A stretch of DNA of 64,000 nt from Photobacterium frigidiphilum (GTDB lineage Bacteria > Pseudomonadota > Gammaproteobacteria > Enterobacterales > Vibrionaceae). Both the position numbers and the translations under genes were made by a program. The stretch is taken from NCBI RefSeq assembly GCF_003025615.1, contig NZ_PYMJ01000009.1, positions 62,001 through 126,000 of the forward strand. Reading direction: 5' to 3'. A model generated the notes under the pieces. That model worked only from the letters and a program-made list of their open reading frames with translations. It searched no databases and was not told where the DNA came from. Positions 27,533-37,035 of this stretch are shown one piece after another; the first letter of the stretch is position 1, and every line of letters starts with the position of its first letter.

Positions 27533-28498
27533 CTAACTTTTTGCAGCCTTCAACAATGCCTCAATATCTTCAGCGAGAGCCTCTCCACTTTGCAATGTGG
27601 TGAGCCATGAGATAGGTATCCCCTTTTCATCACCAAAACCATAACATGCACCAGCAAGTGCCCCAATCAAGATCCCACGCCCGCACGTATCACCTGAAAC
27701 CTGAATATTTTTCATTATCGCTTCAGTATAGCTTTCACTGTTTTGTAGAATCCAAGCTGCCATGGGGACACTATCTTTTAAATGACATGCAGGGCTAATG
27801 AGTGAAAAAACATGAGTGAGATCGTTAACGTCCCCATCTAATAATCGCACTTTTTCAATCAGGTCTTGAATTTCAATCGGTGATTTCACCTTTAGTACAT
27901 TCAGTACAGGCTCCATTCGCCGTGAACGCAGTGCTTCATTCAATGCGCTTGCAAATGCTTTGGCTGTTGCTAACGCCAGTTCATTTTGATGCGTAATCCC
28001 TACAATACGGTCGATTTCTTGCTCTAACTGTTCTGACGGGTATTTAAGCGCAACCAATGCAGGAATCGCACACAGTGCTGGGTTTTGATCATCTTCACTA
28101 CTGCCAGAGTCTTCAGGCCAATCATCAGGCTCGAGTGAAAATAAGGTCAATAATAACGCTTTCGTTGGGCTATCAACGTAGCCAATGAAATCACCACCAG
28201 GACCAAAGTAATCAAGAATATGTTGCTGAATTTGATGCGTACTTATCTCTGGTTCCGCAAGTAAACGTATATACAATGCCAACCATTCACCGTAAGCGGT
28301 TAACTCACCCGCCGTTAAGCTATCATGAGCGTAATAGCCTTCAACGTCTTTGTAATGCAGCGCATTGGGTTCAATAAAGGGAAAGTGTGATAATTCAGAT
28401 AGCGTTTTAATTCGCTCAGGTGAATAAATCCAATGCGTCCCCATACTTGCAGCATCGGCAACTAGCGCACCAATAAGGGCAGCGTAACGCTGAGCCAT
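27533..28498 (-). CDS. ADP-ribosylglycohydrolase-fold protein, J1-crystallin-like
   Basis: The 321-residue helical protein belongs to the ADP-ribosylglycohydrolase family. It has the N-terminal ALIGALVADAASMGTHWIY and the C-terminal SGDTCGRGILIGALAGACYG. In classical members the latter motif reads GGDTDT, where both aspartates bind metal; here the second is replaced by cysteine, as I would expect in J1-crystallin-like relatives. Removal of ADP-ribose from proteins therefore cannot be assumed. A very strong AAGGAGGAG precedes the ATG. It appears monocistronic, converging with sdaA. Confidence 0.8.
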   Translation of the reverse strand: MAQRYAALIGALVADAASMGTHWIYSPERIKTLSELSHFPFIEPNALHYKDVEGYYAHDSLTAGELTAYGEWLALYIRLLAEPEISTHQIQQHILDYFGPGGDFIGYVDSPTKALLLTLFSLEPDDWPEDSGSSEDDQNPALCAIPALVALKYPSEQLEQEIDRIVGITHQNELALATAKAFASALNEALRSRRMEPVLNVLKVKSPIEIQDLIEKVRLLDGDVNDLTHVFSLISPACHLKDSVPMAAWILQNSESYTEAIMKNIQVSGDTCGRGILIGALAGACYGFGDEKGIPISWLTTLQSGEALAEDIEALLKAAKS

Positions 28499-28522
28499 AA
28501 CTCCTCCTTAAATTTGCTTTAG

Positions 28523-28840
28523 GGATGGTGTTTTTCTGATTGCTTTCTTATCGCATATCGATATTTTGTTGTAAAAAACACCAATTTCTCGTTCAACAGC
28601 TCTAAGCATAGCGTATTGGGCGATCTGCGATTAGAACAATGCTTCCTAAAACAAGCTCATGTCGATATTTTTAATGTCTTTCGATTTAATTATGATGAGA
28701 TGATTGCGCGTTTAATAACGGTAGATCCGAAGCATCAGTGGATCGTCGGTGATATGGCGAAGGCACTATTTACAGCACAATCAACATTGCGCCGTCACCT
28801 TGCTAAAGAAGGGTTATCGTTTAGCCAGTTAATGTTGTGA
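28523..28840 (+). pseudogene. Remnant of an AraC-family transcription regulator
   Basis: The frame is open from 28523 to a stop at 28838-28840 but has no good start; the first in-frame start is a TTG at 28616 without a ribosome-binding site. The end reads [32 protein letters not shown], the first helix-turn-helix of a ToxT/GadX-like AraC regulator. The second helix-turn-helix, about 50 residues, and the N-terminal domain are missing. I read it as a decayed gene; a truncated DNA-binding peptide is possible but less likely. Confidence 0.65.
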
Positions 28841-28899
28841 ATCCTTTAAACGTAAGTATGACGTTACCCCATCACAGTAAAGAGCCAAAATTCAGATAC

Positions 28900-28940
28900 A
28901 AAAAAACCTCGTCTAGCAAATCACTAGTACGAGGTTTTTT
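28900..28940. terminator. Bidirectional terminator of satP
   Basis: ACCTCGT plus CTAG pairs with CTAG plus ACGAGGT across one bulged T, with flanking A6 and T6 tracts. Confidence 0.88.
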
Positions 28941-28953
28941 CTATCGCGAAAGA

Positions 28954-29547
28954 TTAAGCAGCAGCTTTTAAGCTTACTTTTTCTTTCTTCAATTCACCAA
29001 CAGGTAGAATTGTACGACCGTATTCGTTGTTCAATACTTGTGCCATTGCAAAGTAAATTGCACTTGCGCCACAAAAAATACCTTCGATACCAGCAATTGT
29101 ACCGATTAGCTCGCTACCAGTGAAATCACGTGCAGCAAGAAGGAAGAATAATACCGTTAAAGAACCAAATACAACCTGCTTAGCACGTGGGTAGCAAAGA
29201 GAACCAACGAACATAAATGCAGTAAATACACCCCAAAGGCCTAAGTACCAACCCATGAAGTGTGCAGGGCTCGCATCCGCTAGGCCCATCTTAGGCATAA
29301 CTATAAGGCCAACAAGTGTTAACCAGAATAGACCGTAAGAAGTAAATGCTGTAGTACCAAATGTATCACCACGCTTAAAGCACATCATGCCAACAAGCAC
29401 TTGACCGATACCACCGTAGAAAATACCCATAGCAAGAATCATAGAGTCAATCGGGAAAAAGCCCGCATTGTGGATATTTAAAAGGATTGTGGTCATACCA
29501 AAACCCATTAAGCCTAATGGCGCTGGGTTAGCTAGTTTTGTGGACAT
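28954..29547 (-). CDS. satP: Acetate/succinate transporter SatP (YaaH/AceTr)
   Basis: The 197-residue product has six membrane segments and the family signature [11 protein letters not shown] at residues 7-17. It should be an inner-membrane proton-coupled or channel-like carrier for acetate and succinate. AGGGGAAC lies just before the ATG. The gene is monocistronic with its own terminator. A palindrome about 60-85 bases upstream is listed separately. The long AT-rich upstream region suggests a regulated promoter, but I cannot assign a regulator. Confidence 0.92.
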   Translation of the reverse strand: MSTKLANPAPLGLMGFGMTTILLNIHNAGFFPIDSMILAMGIFYGGIGQVLVGMMCFKRGDTFGTTAFTSYGLFWLTLVGLIVMPKMGLADASPAHFMGWYLGLWGVFTAFMFVGSLCYPRAKQVVFGSLTVLFFLLAARDFTGSELIGTIAGIEGIFCGASAIYFAMAQVLNNEYGRTILPVGELKKEKVSLKAAA

Positions 29548-29604
29548 TTAGTTCCCCTACAGGAGTAAAATTCAAAAAAATCAATAAAAATTCAAAAATG
29601 GATG

Positions 29605-29632
29605 CATTACAAATGCGCCGCGCATTCTAATG
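29605..29632. promoter_or_regulatory. Palindromic element upstream of satP
   Basis: CATTA-CA-AATGCGC is followed after one base by GCGCATT-C-TAATG. The inner seven-base arms are perfect. It may be an operator or the foot of a 5' untranslated hairpin. Confidence 0.4.
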
Positions 29633-29956
29633 GATGCTGAAGAGTAGATCAATCCCAATTATGGCGAAAATTCAACCAAAGATAAAAAAAATAGATTTAG
29701 AAATACGAGAAGTAACGCGGTGGTGTTAATGGGATGTTCGGCAATTGTACAAACAGTCAAAACCCACAAAGCACCTCTACATAAGCAACTGTAAGTTAAT
29801 GGTAAAAAAATATATGAAACAAACTCACCTCTCACTTTAAAACAACAAAAAACACACATTTGAAGTACTGAGTTTATAATTGATTTTTTGTTACTAATTC
29901 TAAATACAGGCTGTCGTTAATGAGTAACATAAGAAAGTTGATAATACGTAGAAACA

Positions 29957-29982
29957 AAAAAAGTAGCCATTGGCTACTTTTC
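29957..29982 (-). terminator. Terminator of the 30.0-31.2 kb lipoprotein gene
   Basis: AAAAGTAGCC and GGCTACTTTT pair around ATT. On the minus strand the stem is followed by a T-rich tract. Confidence 0.85.
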
Positions 29983-30003
29983 TGTTCATATTTGTACAAT
30001 TAG

Positions 30004-31221
30004 TTACTCTGAAATTTCAACCTCTGCATTCTTTGCTGCATTAATTGGTATTTCAAGTTCTGCATTGCCATTTTGCTGAGTCGCTACACTTTCATCAATG
30101 CTTGGTGCAGGCTTAGCTTCTAGCCGTAATTGTTGAATCTGTTGTTTCTGAGCTTCCACTAGCTTTGTTAACGCTGTTACCTGCTCTATAGATGTGTCGT
30201 TATTTTTATCATCAGCGTAGTATGGCTGTGTTTGAATAAAGTTACTCTTGCGTGCAGATAAAACGCCTTCTGTAATCAACTTCGCTTGTGATCTTATTGG
30301 CTGATTGCGCAGATCTTGATTATCTAGAGCACGAGAAATACGCAGTAACTTATTTTCTATTTCTAGAATGAAATTTTCATAGTCATCTTTGCTGCGATCT
30401 CGTAGACCTTTCACTTCAAGCGCAATATGAGCGGCATGATCAAGTTCAAATTGAATCTCGATAACTTTCTTATCAATGGCTTTAAAATTTCGAGGCGTTA
30501 AATCAATAATACGATTACCGTCAGTAATTTCTGTTTCAACACGAGAGTAACTTAACGGCGCATAATAACGCACATCATTTCTACGTAGATCACGCAGCTT
30601 CGTCTCAAGTGGTGCAATATAAATCTTCTTTACTGTTTTAATTTCTAAGCTAAAGCTACGCTCTAAAAATTCTTCTTGCTCTTCTCGGGCATCAGAAACA
30701 TCATCATTATCTATATAATTGAACAGCTTAGCATAAAAACGGTTTAGCCTTGTATATTCACTACGATAATAACGCGCAGCATCTAAAGAATTAAGGTAAG
30801 CCATTTGCTTTATCGCTGGTGCAAGAACCCTGTCTGACTTAACTTTTAGTTTATCTAGCTTAGTCAACGTTATCTGTGCTTGATTAATTTCGTCTAAAAA
30901 ACGTTCAAGATAAGTCGCCGATGAAAAAATAGAGTAGCTTTTAAATGCCGTCTCAGGTGAACCTGCAAAGCTTTGATAAATCGAATCTGCTTTTTTCCAA
31001 TGCGCTTGAACAACATCATATTTATTGGGTGAATAGAGCTGTAAATGCTCAATACTTTGTATTTTTTCCTGCCAATTTTGGTAAATATTTTGTGCGTTTT
31101 TGACTGCATCGCCAGTATTGATGGCCGATGTTACAGCTTGTCCATTGTCAGGAGTGCTTCCGCAAGCACTAAGCAATGCTGTCAACACAAGAGCAACTGC
31201 CACTTTTCCCGTATAGTTCAT
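30004..31221 (-). CDS. Lipoprotein of unknown function, helical
   Basis: The 405-residue product starts with a lipoprotein signal, ALVLTALLSAC, and is probably anchored in an envelope membrane. The rest is strongly helical and charged; residues about 75-330 form long amphipathic helices with many Tyr and Arg. A short coiled coil (TALTKLVEAQKQQIQQLRLE) lies near 355-375, before an acidic tail. I do not recognise a family and see no catalytic motif. GGAT precedes the ATG at about seven bases. It is monocistronic with its own terminator. Coil and size resemble envelope scaffolds, but that is only an impression. Confidence 0.75.
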   Translation of the reverse strand: MNYTGKVAVALVLTALLSACGSTPDNGQAVTSAINTGDAVKNAQNIYQNWQEKIQSIEHLQLYSPNKYDVVQAHWKKADSIYQSFAGSPETAFKSYSIFSSATYLERFLDEINQAQITLTKLDKLKVKSDRVLAPAIKQMAYLNSLDAARYYRSEYTRLNRFYAKLFNYIDNDDVSDAREEQEEFLERSFSLEIKTVKKIYIAPLETKLRDLRRNDVRYYAPLSYSRVETEITDGNRIIDLTPRNFKAIDKKVIEIQFELDHAAHIALEVKGLRDRSKDDYENFILEIENKLLRISRALDNQDLRNQPIRSQAKLITEGVLSARKSNFIQTQPYYADDKNNDTSIEQVTALTKLVEAQKQQIQQLRLEAKPAPSIDESVATQQNGNAELEIPINAAKNAEVEISE

Positions 31222-31366
31222 ATTCTTTATCCGATATTCTTACTTATTATTATCTTCTGTGTAATTTATTGATTATATAAGCTAAACCTATTAATAAGGT
31301 TAAAATAAAGTCAAAAATTAATGCTATCACACATGATATTTATTGTGTATTAAGTGTATCTGACTA

Positions 31367-32092
31367 TCACTTTGTACTAAAGCCTTTACTATTAATAAAG
31401 CCTTTCATAAATGGTCGAGCCTCTTTATTTAGGGCATCGGTAATTTGTTCTGACCAAGACATTTCTTTATTTCCACCAGTACGGTTTCTGTAATATTCAC
31501 GCACTTCTTCATCGTAATTTTGTAATTCAGGCTGATTAAGCACCTGTTGATACTGCTCTTGATGCACGATAATCGATTGCGGTAAACGCGGTTTAATTTC
31601 CGGATTTTGAGACGGGTAACCCAGGCATAACCCAAAAAGTGGAATCACATGCTGAGGCAACGCTAAAACATCAGCCACTGCTTCTGGGTTATTACGAAGA
31701 CCACCAATATACACGCCGCCTAACCCCATAGATTCTGCAGCTAATAAACAATTTTGAGCCATAAGAGCTGCATCAACAGCCCCAATAAGCGTTTGCTCTG
31801 TAAAACCTAACTGCGCTTCTGGGTGAATTTGTTGGTGGCGATTAAAATCTGCACAAAAAACAAGAAACTCTGCTGCAGTCTCAACATAAGGTTGACCACC
31901 CGCTAAGTGTGCTAATTTTTGACGCGTATCAGATTGAGTAACACGAATAATACTGACACATTGTATGAAGCTCGATGTCGATGCTGCTATTGCACAATCG
32001 AGTAGAGACGATAGTAGTTCTGCATCAATAGCTTGATCGGTAAACTGACGAATAGAACGGTGTTGCAGAATAGTGTCGATCGTTTGATTCAT
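31367..32092 (-). CDS. nfsA: Oxygen-insensitive NADPH nitroreductase NfsA
   Basis: NfsA is an FMN flavoprotein that reduces nitroaromatics and quinones with NADPH. The 241-residue product matches E. coli NfsA closely from memory: HRSIRQFTD at the N-terminus (FMN phosphate site), FCADFNRHQQI in the middle, and SMGLGGVYIGGLRNNPEAV followed by PLFGLCLGYP. The start is placed at the ATG at 32092 because AAGGATGTCC precedes it and it gives the family length. Two ATGs further upstream lie in or before the ribosome-binding site. It appears monocistronic. Confidence 0.93.
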   Translation of the reverse strand: MNQTIDTILQHRSIRQFTDQAIDAELLSSLLDCAIAASTSSFIQCVSIIRVTQSDTRQKLAHLAGGQPYVETAAEFLVFCADFNRHQQIHPEAQLGFTEQTLIGAVDAALMAQNCLLAAESMGLGGVYIGGLRNNPEAVADVLALPQHVIPLFGLCLGYPSQNPEIKPRLPQSIIVHQEQYQQVLNQPELQNYDEEVREYYRNRTGGNKEMSWSEQITDALNKEARPFMKGFINSKGFSTK

Positions 32093-32287
32093 GGACATCC
32101 TTATCACATTTATAATGGCACTTTACCAAGAGATAAACGACCAATGGTTCATTGACGTTTACATCCACCAGCTGAATCTTTCTTTCCCCACAGAATAAGA
32201 CTAGTGATAGATCAATTAATTCAACTTAATCTATCACAAATACAAATAAATAGGATTATTGAGCAAATTATTCGCATCTATTGCTCA

Positions 32288-33466
32288 TTATACTTGGTTC
32301 GAGATATCAACTTTGCATTCCTGACATATTTGCTCAAGAATACCTTGTAAACGCTCTTTATTTAACGGCAATGGATTTCCTTTTATTGCATTAGATAATA
32401 ATGCGTCTTCTGCCACTTCATCAAACAGGGTATCGCACAATCCATATTCAGAGACAGGTGGCAAATTTAAACGCTCTAACGTTCGCTTTGTCCAAGCAAT
32501 GCCATCTGCAATATCGGCATCTGTCCTACCTGTCAGAATACAAGCTAACTGCCGATAACGATTGAGTATATCGGCTCGTCCAGCCTCTCTTGCCGCCAAC
32601 ACATTCTCTTGCATTACATACGGCGCAAGTTGCGCTGTAATCAAGCCATGTGGCGCACTCAGCCTGCCCCCTAACGATGAGGCTAACCCATGTGCTGCAC
32701 CTAACTTGGCATTAGCTAATGCCATTCCTCCTAACATTGCCGCAAATGACATATCAGAGCGCGCACGAGGATCATCATCTTCACAGGCAGACACAATAGC
32801 ACCCGCTAATCGCCGCAACCCTTCTTCACATACCATATCGGTAAGCGGATTAGGCGCACCACAGACATAAGCTTCCATTAAATGAGTGAACGCATCCATA
32901 CCGCAGCATCCCGACATAACAGGATCCATACCATAGGTTAATGTCGGATCGATGATCGCTAAATCGGGTAACATATCAGCGCTTCTTAGGCTCACTTTTA
33001 CATTTTCTTGGGCTGAACGAAGCACGGCATTTTTACTGACTTCAGAGCCTGTTCCTGAGGTCGTGGGAATCGCAATGAATGGCAAGGGTTTAGCTTGAAG
33101 CGGTACATTACGTCCAACCACTTCCACATAGTCATAAACACTGCCTTGATTAGGGATCAATGCAGCAAGGGCTTTACCTGCATCAAGTACACTCCCACCA
33201 CCGATAGAAATCACCATATCAGGTCGAAAACGCCTACCCATTGCAGCCATTTCTTCAATCATTGCAATAAGAGGCTCACCCAATACAGCCACTTGCTGAT
33301 AACGCATGTTTTGTTGCTTTAAATAATTAACTAAAGGTTCAGAGCGCTGATTATCTTTCCCTGTTACCAATAAAACACTGTAACCAAATTGATTAAATGT
33401 AGAGAATGAGTTGATTAACGCCCCTTCACCAAAAACAATCCTTGACGATGTCATAAACTGAAACAT
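32288..33466 (-). CDS. Iron-containing (group III) alcohol dehydrogenase
   Basis: The 392-residue product is a group III metal-dependent alcohol dehydrogenase. The NAD-binding loop is ISIGGGSVLDAGKALA, and the nucleotide contact is PTTSGTGSEVS. The metal ligands are expected in the AFTHLMEAYV and AHGLASSLGGRLSAPHGL segments, where the histidines are present. The substrate is not readable; relatives act on ethanol, 1,2-diols or phosphonoacetaldehyde-type aldehydes. The ATG at 33466 has GGAG six bases upstream; a longer frame to 33496 adds a cysteine-rich stretch without support. It stands alone. Confidence 0.9.
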   Translation of the reverse strand: MFQFMTSSRIVFGEGALINSFSTFNQFGYSVLLVTGKDNQRSEPLVNYLKQQNMRYQQVAVLGEPLIAMIEEMAAMGRRFRPDMVISIGGGSVLDAGKALAALIPNQGSVYDYVEVVGRNVPLQAKPLPFIAIPTTSGTGSEVSKNAVLRSAQENVKVSLRSADMLPDLAIIDPTLTYGMDPVMSGCCGMDAFTHLMEAYVCGAPNPLTDMVCEEGLRRLAGAIVSACEDDDPRARSDMSFAAMLGGMALANAKLGAAHGLASSLGGRLSAPHGLITAQLAPYVMQENVLAAREAGRADILNRYRQLACILTGRTDADIADGIAWTKRTLERLNLPPVSEYGLCDTLFDEVAEDALLSNAIKGNPLPLNKERLQGILEQICQECKVDISNQV

Positions 33467-33888
33467 AGGTACTCCATTACACAAACTACAATACAAATTT
33501 GAATAATCACCTGAAACTCAGTCGTGTTACTAAAATTGCATGTACTATCTGACTGCTTTACTTAACTGAAAATAAGTGAGTATTTAAATTGATAAGCATA
33601 TTCCTAAGTTAGTATTACGGAATATTAGTTACTTATTTTGATTCTGAACAATATTTGACCGCTATAAAATTTCAACTTGAAGGAATAAGTTCTTCGTCAC
33701 ATAAAATATTGATGAACCACACAAATATATGTCATGAAAGTGACGCTTAATTAGCATGTTAGCGTGCCTTTTTAGATGTATATAAAAAACGTCAATCGGT
33801 TTTATCTATCAGAGTAAGAGATAAAACCCGCTTTCTCATCGGTCGTTGGCAAGTTATAGTAAACACAATAAATTTGAGGAGAGATATT
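33467..33888. other. Intergenic region upstream of grxA
   Basis: This 422-base AT-rich gap lies between divergent genes. Its distinct feature is the 10-base inverted repeat at 33798-33828. I see no reading frame or RNA gene otherwise. Confidence 0.5.
33798..33828. promoter_or_regulatory. Perfect 10-base inverted repeat upstream of grxA
   Basis: GGTTTTATCT and AGATAAAACC flank an 11-base centre, ending 60 bases before the grxA ATG. No T tract follows, so it is not a terminator. It is either an operator or a 5' untranslated hairpin. It does not fit the OxyR pattern that I know. Confidence 0.45.
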
Positions 33889-34152
33889 ATGTTCGTTGTT
33901 ATTTTTGGTCGTCCTGGTTGCCCATTCTGTGTTCGTGCAAAAGACCTTGCTGAAAAACTAAAAGAAGAGCGCGACGATTTTAATTTCCGTTACGTAGACA
34001 TTCATGCGGAAGGCATCAGTAAATCTGACCTAGAAAAAACGGTTGGTAAACCTGTTGAAACAGTTCCTCAAATTTTTGTTGACCAAGACCACGTTGGTGG
34101 CTACACAGAATTTGAAGTATACGCAAAAGAAAACCTAAGCCTTTTTCAATAA
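33889..34152 (+). CDS. grxA: Glutaredoxin 1
   Basis: GrxA reduces disulfides, notably in ribonucleotide reductase, using glutathione. The 87-residue product has the dithiol site Cys11-Pro-Phe-Cys14 (E. coli has CPYC), followed by VRAKDLAEKL, the cis-proline segment VETVPQIFVDQ, and the glutathione-binding GGYTEF. The ATG at 33889 has GAGGAGA upstream; a TTG start five codons earlier lies over that ribosome-binding site. A YbjL-type gene follows, an association also seen in E. coli. Confidence 0.95.
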   Translation: MFVVIFGRPGCPFCVRAKDLAEKLKEERDDFNFRYVDIHAEGISKSDLEKTVGKPVETVPQIFVDQDHVGGYTEFEVYAKENLSLFQ

Positions 34153-34197
34153 TCGCAAACAGTAAACAACAGCGTAATAGTTGTTAGAAAAATCAAT

Positions 34198-34221
34198 AGG
34201 GCTGATCTTTCAGCCCTTTTT
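34198..34221 (+). terminator. Terminator of grxA
   Basis: AGGGCTG (34198-34204) pairs with CAGCCCT (34211-34217), followed by TTTTTAAT. Confidence 0.88.
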
Positions 34222-34447
34222 AATACTCTTAATTTCCTACCTTCTACTTTACCCCCACCAAATGATACGAAGATATTAGGGCTATAACACACGATGAACG
34301 TTAAGATAAGCAGAAAGCATAACTTTATCTAATAGCTATTCTAAGAAAAAAATAATCGAATAAATGTGGAATTCTGATATGACAAATCTCTAAAATCAGC
34401 TAGAATTTCGTCACTTTTGTTGTGTTCCCCTTCCCGGAAAATATGTT

Positions 34448-36130
34448 GTGAATATCGATGTAGCATCCCTTCTCCATCAGAATGATATCCTGTTGCTTTT
34501 TGTTGTTCTCGCTGTTGGTCTAAGTTTTGGTAAAATTCGTTTTGCTAAGATGCAAATAGGCAATTCTATTGGTGTTTTACTGACTGCCATACTGTTCGGT
34601 AATGCCGGATTTACCTTTAATACTGAAGCATTAAATATTGGTTTTATGCTGTTTATTTTTTGTGTGGGTATAGAGGCTGGCCCCAACTTTTTTGGTATTT
34701 TCTTCCGAGACGGTAAACACTACCTTTTACTCGCCCTTGTTGTGCTGCTTTCCGCCATAGCTATCACTTTAACCATGACTCATTATCTTGGGCTTGATAT
34801 AGGTTTGGCGACAGGCTTAATGGCTGGTTCATTGACAGCAACGCCTGTTCTTGTAGGTGCAAAAGACGCATTGAATTCTGGATTATCTGGCATTAGCGAT
34901 CCTGATATCATCAAACAAACCATTGATAGCCTAAGCGTTGGTTATGCGATGTCTTATTTGATGGGCTTAATCAGTCTTATTTTTCTCGCTAAACTAATGC
35001 CTAAATTACAGAAACAAGACCTGGCTGAATCGTCGCAACAAATTGCCCGTGAACGCGGTATTGGTGAAGTGGGACAGCGTAAAGTATATTTACCGATCAT
35101 TCGCGCTTACCGTGTTGGCCCTGAGCTTATTAACTGGATTGATAGTCGTAACTTACGTGAGTTGGGCATCTACCGCCAAACAGGCTGCTACATCGAACGC
35201 GTACGGCGAAACGGTATATTAGCTAACCCTGATGGCGATGCTATTTTACAAGAAGGAGATGAGATTGCCTTGGTGGGTTACCCAGACAGCCACGCACGTT
35301 TGGATCCCAGCTTTCGAAACGGAAAAGAAGTTTTCGACCGTGATCTTCTCGACCTTCGTATTGTTGAAGAAGAGATTGTAGTTAAGAATGACAACATCTC
35401 TGGCAAACGACTATCTGAGCTAAATTTATCAGAATACGGCTGTTTCTTGAACCGTGTTGTTCGCGCTCAAATAGAAATGCCGATGGACCATAATATTCTT
35501 TTGAATAAAGGGGATATTTTGCAAGTCAGTGGAGAGAAAAGTCGAGTACTTGGCCTTGCTGAGCGTATTGGTTTTATCTCAATTCACAGTCAAATTGCCG
35601 ATCTATTAGCATTCTGCTGTTTTTTCATCATCGGGCTACTTATCGGTTCGATTACATTAGCATTTGGTCACGTTGCATTTGGTTTAGGTAGTGCCGCAGG
35701 GCTTCTGATTGCAGGTATTACATTAGGATTTCTACGTGCTAACCACCCTACTTTTGGCTATGTACCCCAAGGTGCGCTTAATATGGCGAAAGATCTTGGT
35801 TTAATGGTCTTCATGGTAGGAATTGGTTTGAGTGCGGGTTCTAATTTATTCGATTCATTTGCACATATTGGCCCTATGGTCTTAGTCACCAGCTTAATGG
35901 TGAGTGTGATCCCTGTTGTATTGGCATACCTGTTTGGTGCTTACGTACTAAAGATGAACCGTGCACTTTTATTTGGTGCCATCATTGGTGCTCGAACTTG
36001 TGCACCTGCGATGGATATGATCAATGAACATGCTCGAAGCACAATTCCAGCTTTAGGCTATGCTGGTACTTATGCCATTGCCAACGTACTGTTAACGATT
36101 GCTGGTACGTTAATCATCATCATGAATTAA
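34448..36130 (+). CDS. ybjL: YbjL-type AspT/YidE-family transporter with RCK_C domains
   Basis: The 560-residue product has two membrane blocks (about 13-185 and 375-560) separated by a soluble part with two TrkA-C/RCK_C-like domains (about 205-290 and 295-375). [18 protein letters not shown] and [14 protein letters not shown] are the paired motifs of the aspartate:alanine-exchanger superfamily. Its substrate is unknown; E. coli YbjL has been linked to glutamate export, which I cannot confirm here. The start is GTG, with GGAA about ten bases upstream, which is weak. The grxA linkage supports the YbjL name. Confidence 0.88.
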   Translation: MNIDVASLLHQNDILLLFVVLAVGLSFGKIRFAKMQIGNSIGVLLTAILFGNAGFTFNTEALNIGFMLFIFCVGIEAGPNFFGIFFRDGKHYLLLALVVLLSAIAITLTMTHYLGLDIGLATGLMAGSLTATPVLVGAKDALNSGLSGISDPDIIKQTIDSLSVGYAMSYLMGLISLIFLAKLMPKLQKQDLAESSQQIARERGIGEVGQRKVYLPIIRAYRVGPELINWIDSRNLRELGIYRQTGCYIERVRRNGILANPDGDAILQEGDEIALVGYPDSHARLDPSFRNGKEVFDRDLLDLRIVEEEIVVKNDNISGKRLSELNLSEYGCFLNRVVRAQIEMPMDHNILLNKGDILQVSGEKSRVLGLAERIGFISIHSQIADLLAFCCFFIIGLLIGSITLAFGHVAFGLGSAAGLLIAGITLGFLRANHPTFGYVPQGALNMAKDLGLMVFMVGIGLSAGSNLFDSFAHIGPMVLVTSLMVSVIPVVLAYLFGAYVLKMNRALLFGAIIGARTCAPAMDMINEHARSTIPALGYAGTYAIANVLLTIAGTLIIIMN

Positions 36131-36360
36131 TGATGGGTATATGATTTCATGGCTTTTCTCTATTAATTCACACGTCGTTTTAATAGAAAGAGCCATGATT
36201 TAAGGTCTGTAATTGTTGCTAAACGATGCAAAAATGATTTGTTATCGCTAAAATTTAATGAGTCAGCGTCTATTCAGTCACATTCCCTACACTTAATCTC
36301 GCAAGCTTCTTTTCTATTAAGTATATTCATTAGATATATTTATCTTTGGTAATCAAAATT

Positions 36361-37035
36361 ATGCGAATCCTAATTGTCGAAGATGATCAAATTCTGAGTC
36401 ATCATCTAAAATCTCAACTCAGTGAATTGGGTCATCAAGTCCAATGTGCAGGCACAGCCGAAGAAGGTCTGTTTTTTGCACAAAATTATCCTAATGATAT
36501 TGCGGTTGTCGATATAGGTTTGCCTGATCGTGACGGAATAAGTTTGATAAAAGATATGCGAAAAAAAGGGCTTCGCTTACCTGTTCTCATTTTAACAGCG
36601 CGTGCCAATTGGCAAGATAAAGTAACAGGTCTAGAAGCGGGTGCTGATGATTATTTAGTTAAGCCGTTTCAAAAAGAAGAGATGGTTGCTCGTTTAAGTG
36701 CTTTAGTTCGTCGTAGTGCTGGCTTTGTAAAACCAGAAATGTCTGCGGGTGATATCCGTGTCGATTTACTAGCAAAGCAAGTGTTTGTCGGTGAGAACCT
36801 ACTTGAGCTAACGGCATTTGAATATGATTTACTTGAATATCTCATGCGCCATAGCCGTCAGGTTGTTTCTAAGCAACGCTTACTGGATGTGCTTTATGAA
36901 GATCAAGAAGGTGATCCAAACACTATCGAGGTAATGATAAGCCGACTACGTAAGAAGTTCATGGCAACAGGACAAGATAACCCTATTACGACCATTCGTG
37001 GTCAGGGTTACATTTTTGAGCTGCAAGCTCAATGA
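36361..37035 (+). CDS. PhoP-like OmpR-family response regulator
   Basis: The 224-residue product has a receiver domain with phospho-acceptor Asp51 in IAVVDIGLPD, Thr79 in LILTA and Lys101 in DYLVKPF, then an OmpR-type winged helix ending TTIRGQGYIFEL. The sequence is close to PhoP (HHLKSQLSELGHQV, NWQDKVTGLEAGADDY). In Vibrio the corresponding pair is VprAB/CarRS, which controls lipid A glycinylation; orthology here is likely but not proven. The ATG at 36361 is used, since an in-frame TTG at 36346 would add five odd residues. The stop overlaps the kinase start as ATGA. Confidence 0.9.
   Translation: MRILIVEDDQILSHHLKSQLSELGHQVQCAGTAEEGLFFAQNYPNDIAVVDIGLPDRDGISLIKDMRKKGLRLPVLILTARANWQDKVTGLEAGADDYLVKPFQKEEMVARLSALVRRSAGFVKPEMSAGDIRVDLLAKQVFVGENLLELTAFEYDLLEYLMRHSRQVVSKQRLLDVLYEDQEGDPNTIEVMISRLRKKFMATGQDNPITTIRGQGYIFELQAQ

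Larger units (their letters stand above)
29548..30003. other. Intergenic region upstream of satP
   Basis: This 456-base AT-rich gap holds the satP promoter region, a palindrome at 29605-29632 and the terminator of the next minus-strand gene. A 66-codon minus-strand frame at 29659-29859 has a composition unlike a protein, and I do not call it. Confidence 0.5.

Noticed and set aside
29659..29859. A 66-codon minus-strand frame upstream of satP
   Set aside because: It has poor composition for a protein, no ribosome-binding site, and lies in AT-rich promoter DNA.
34443..34451. ATG-TTG-TGA mini-frame overlapping the ybjL start
   Set aside because: It encodes two residues only and is most likely a chance overlap with the GTG start.
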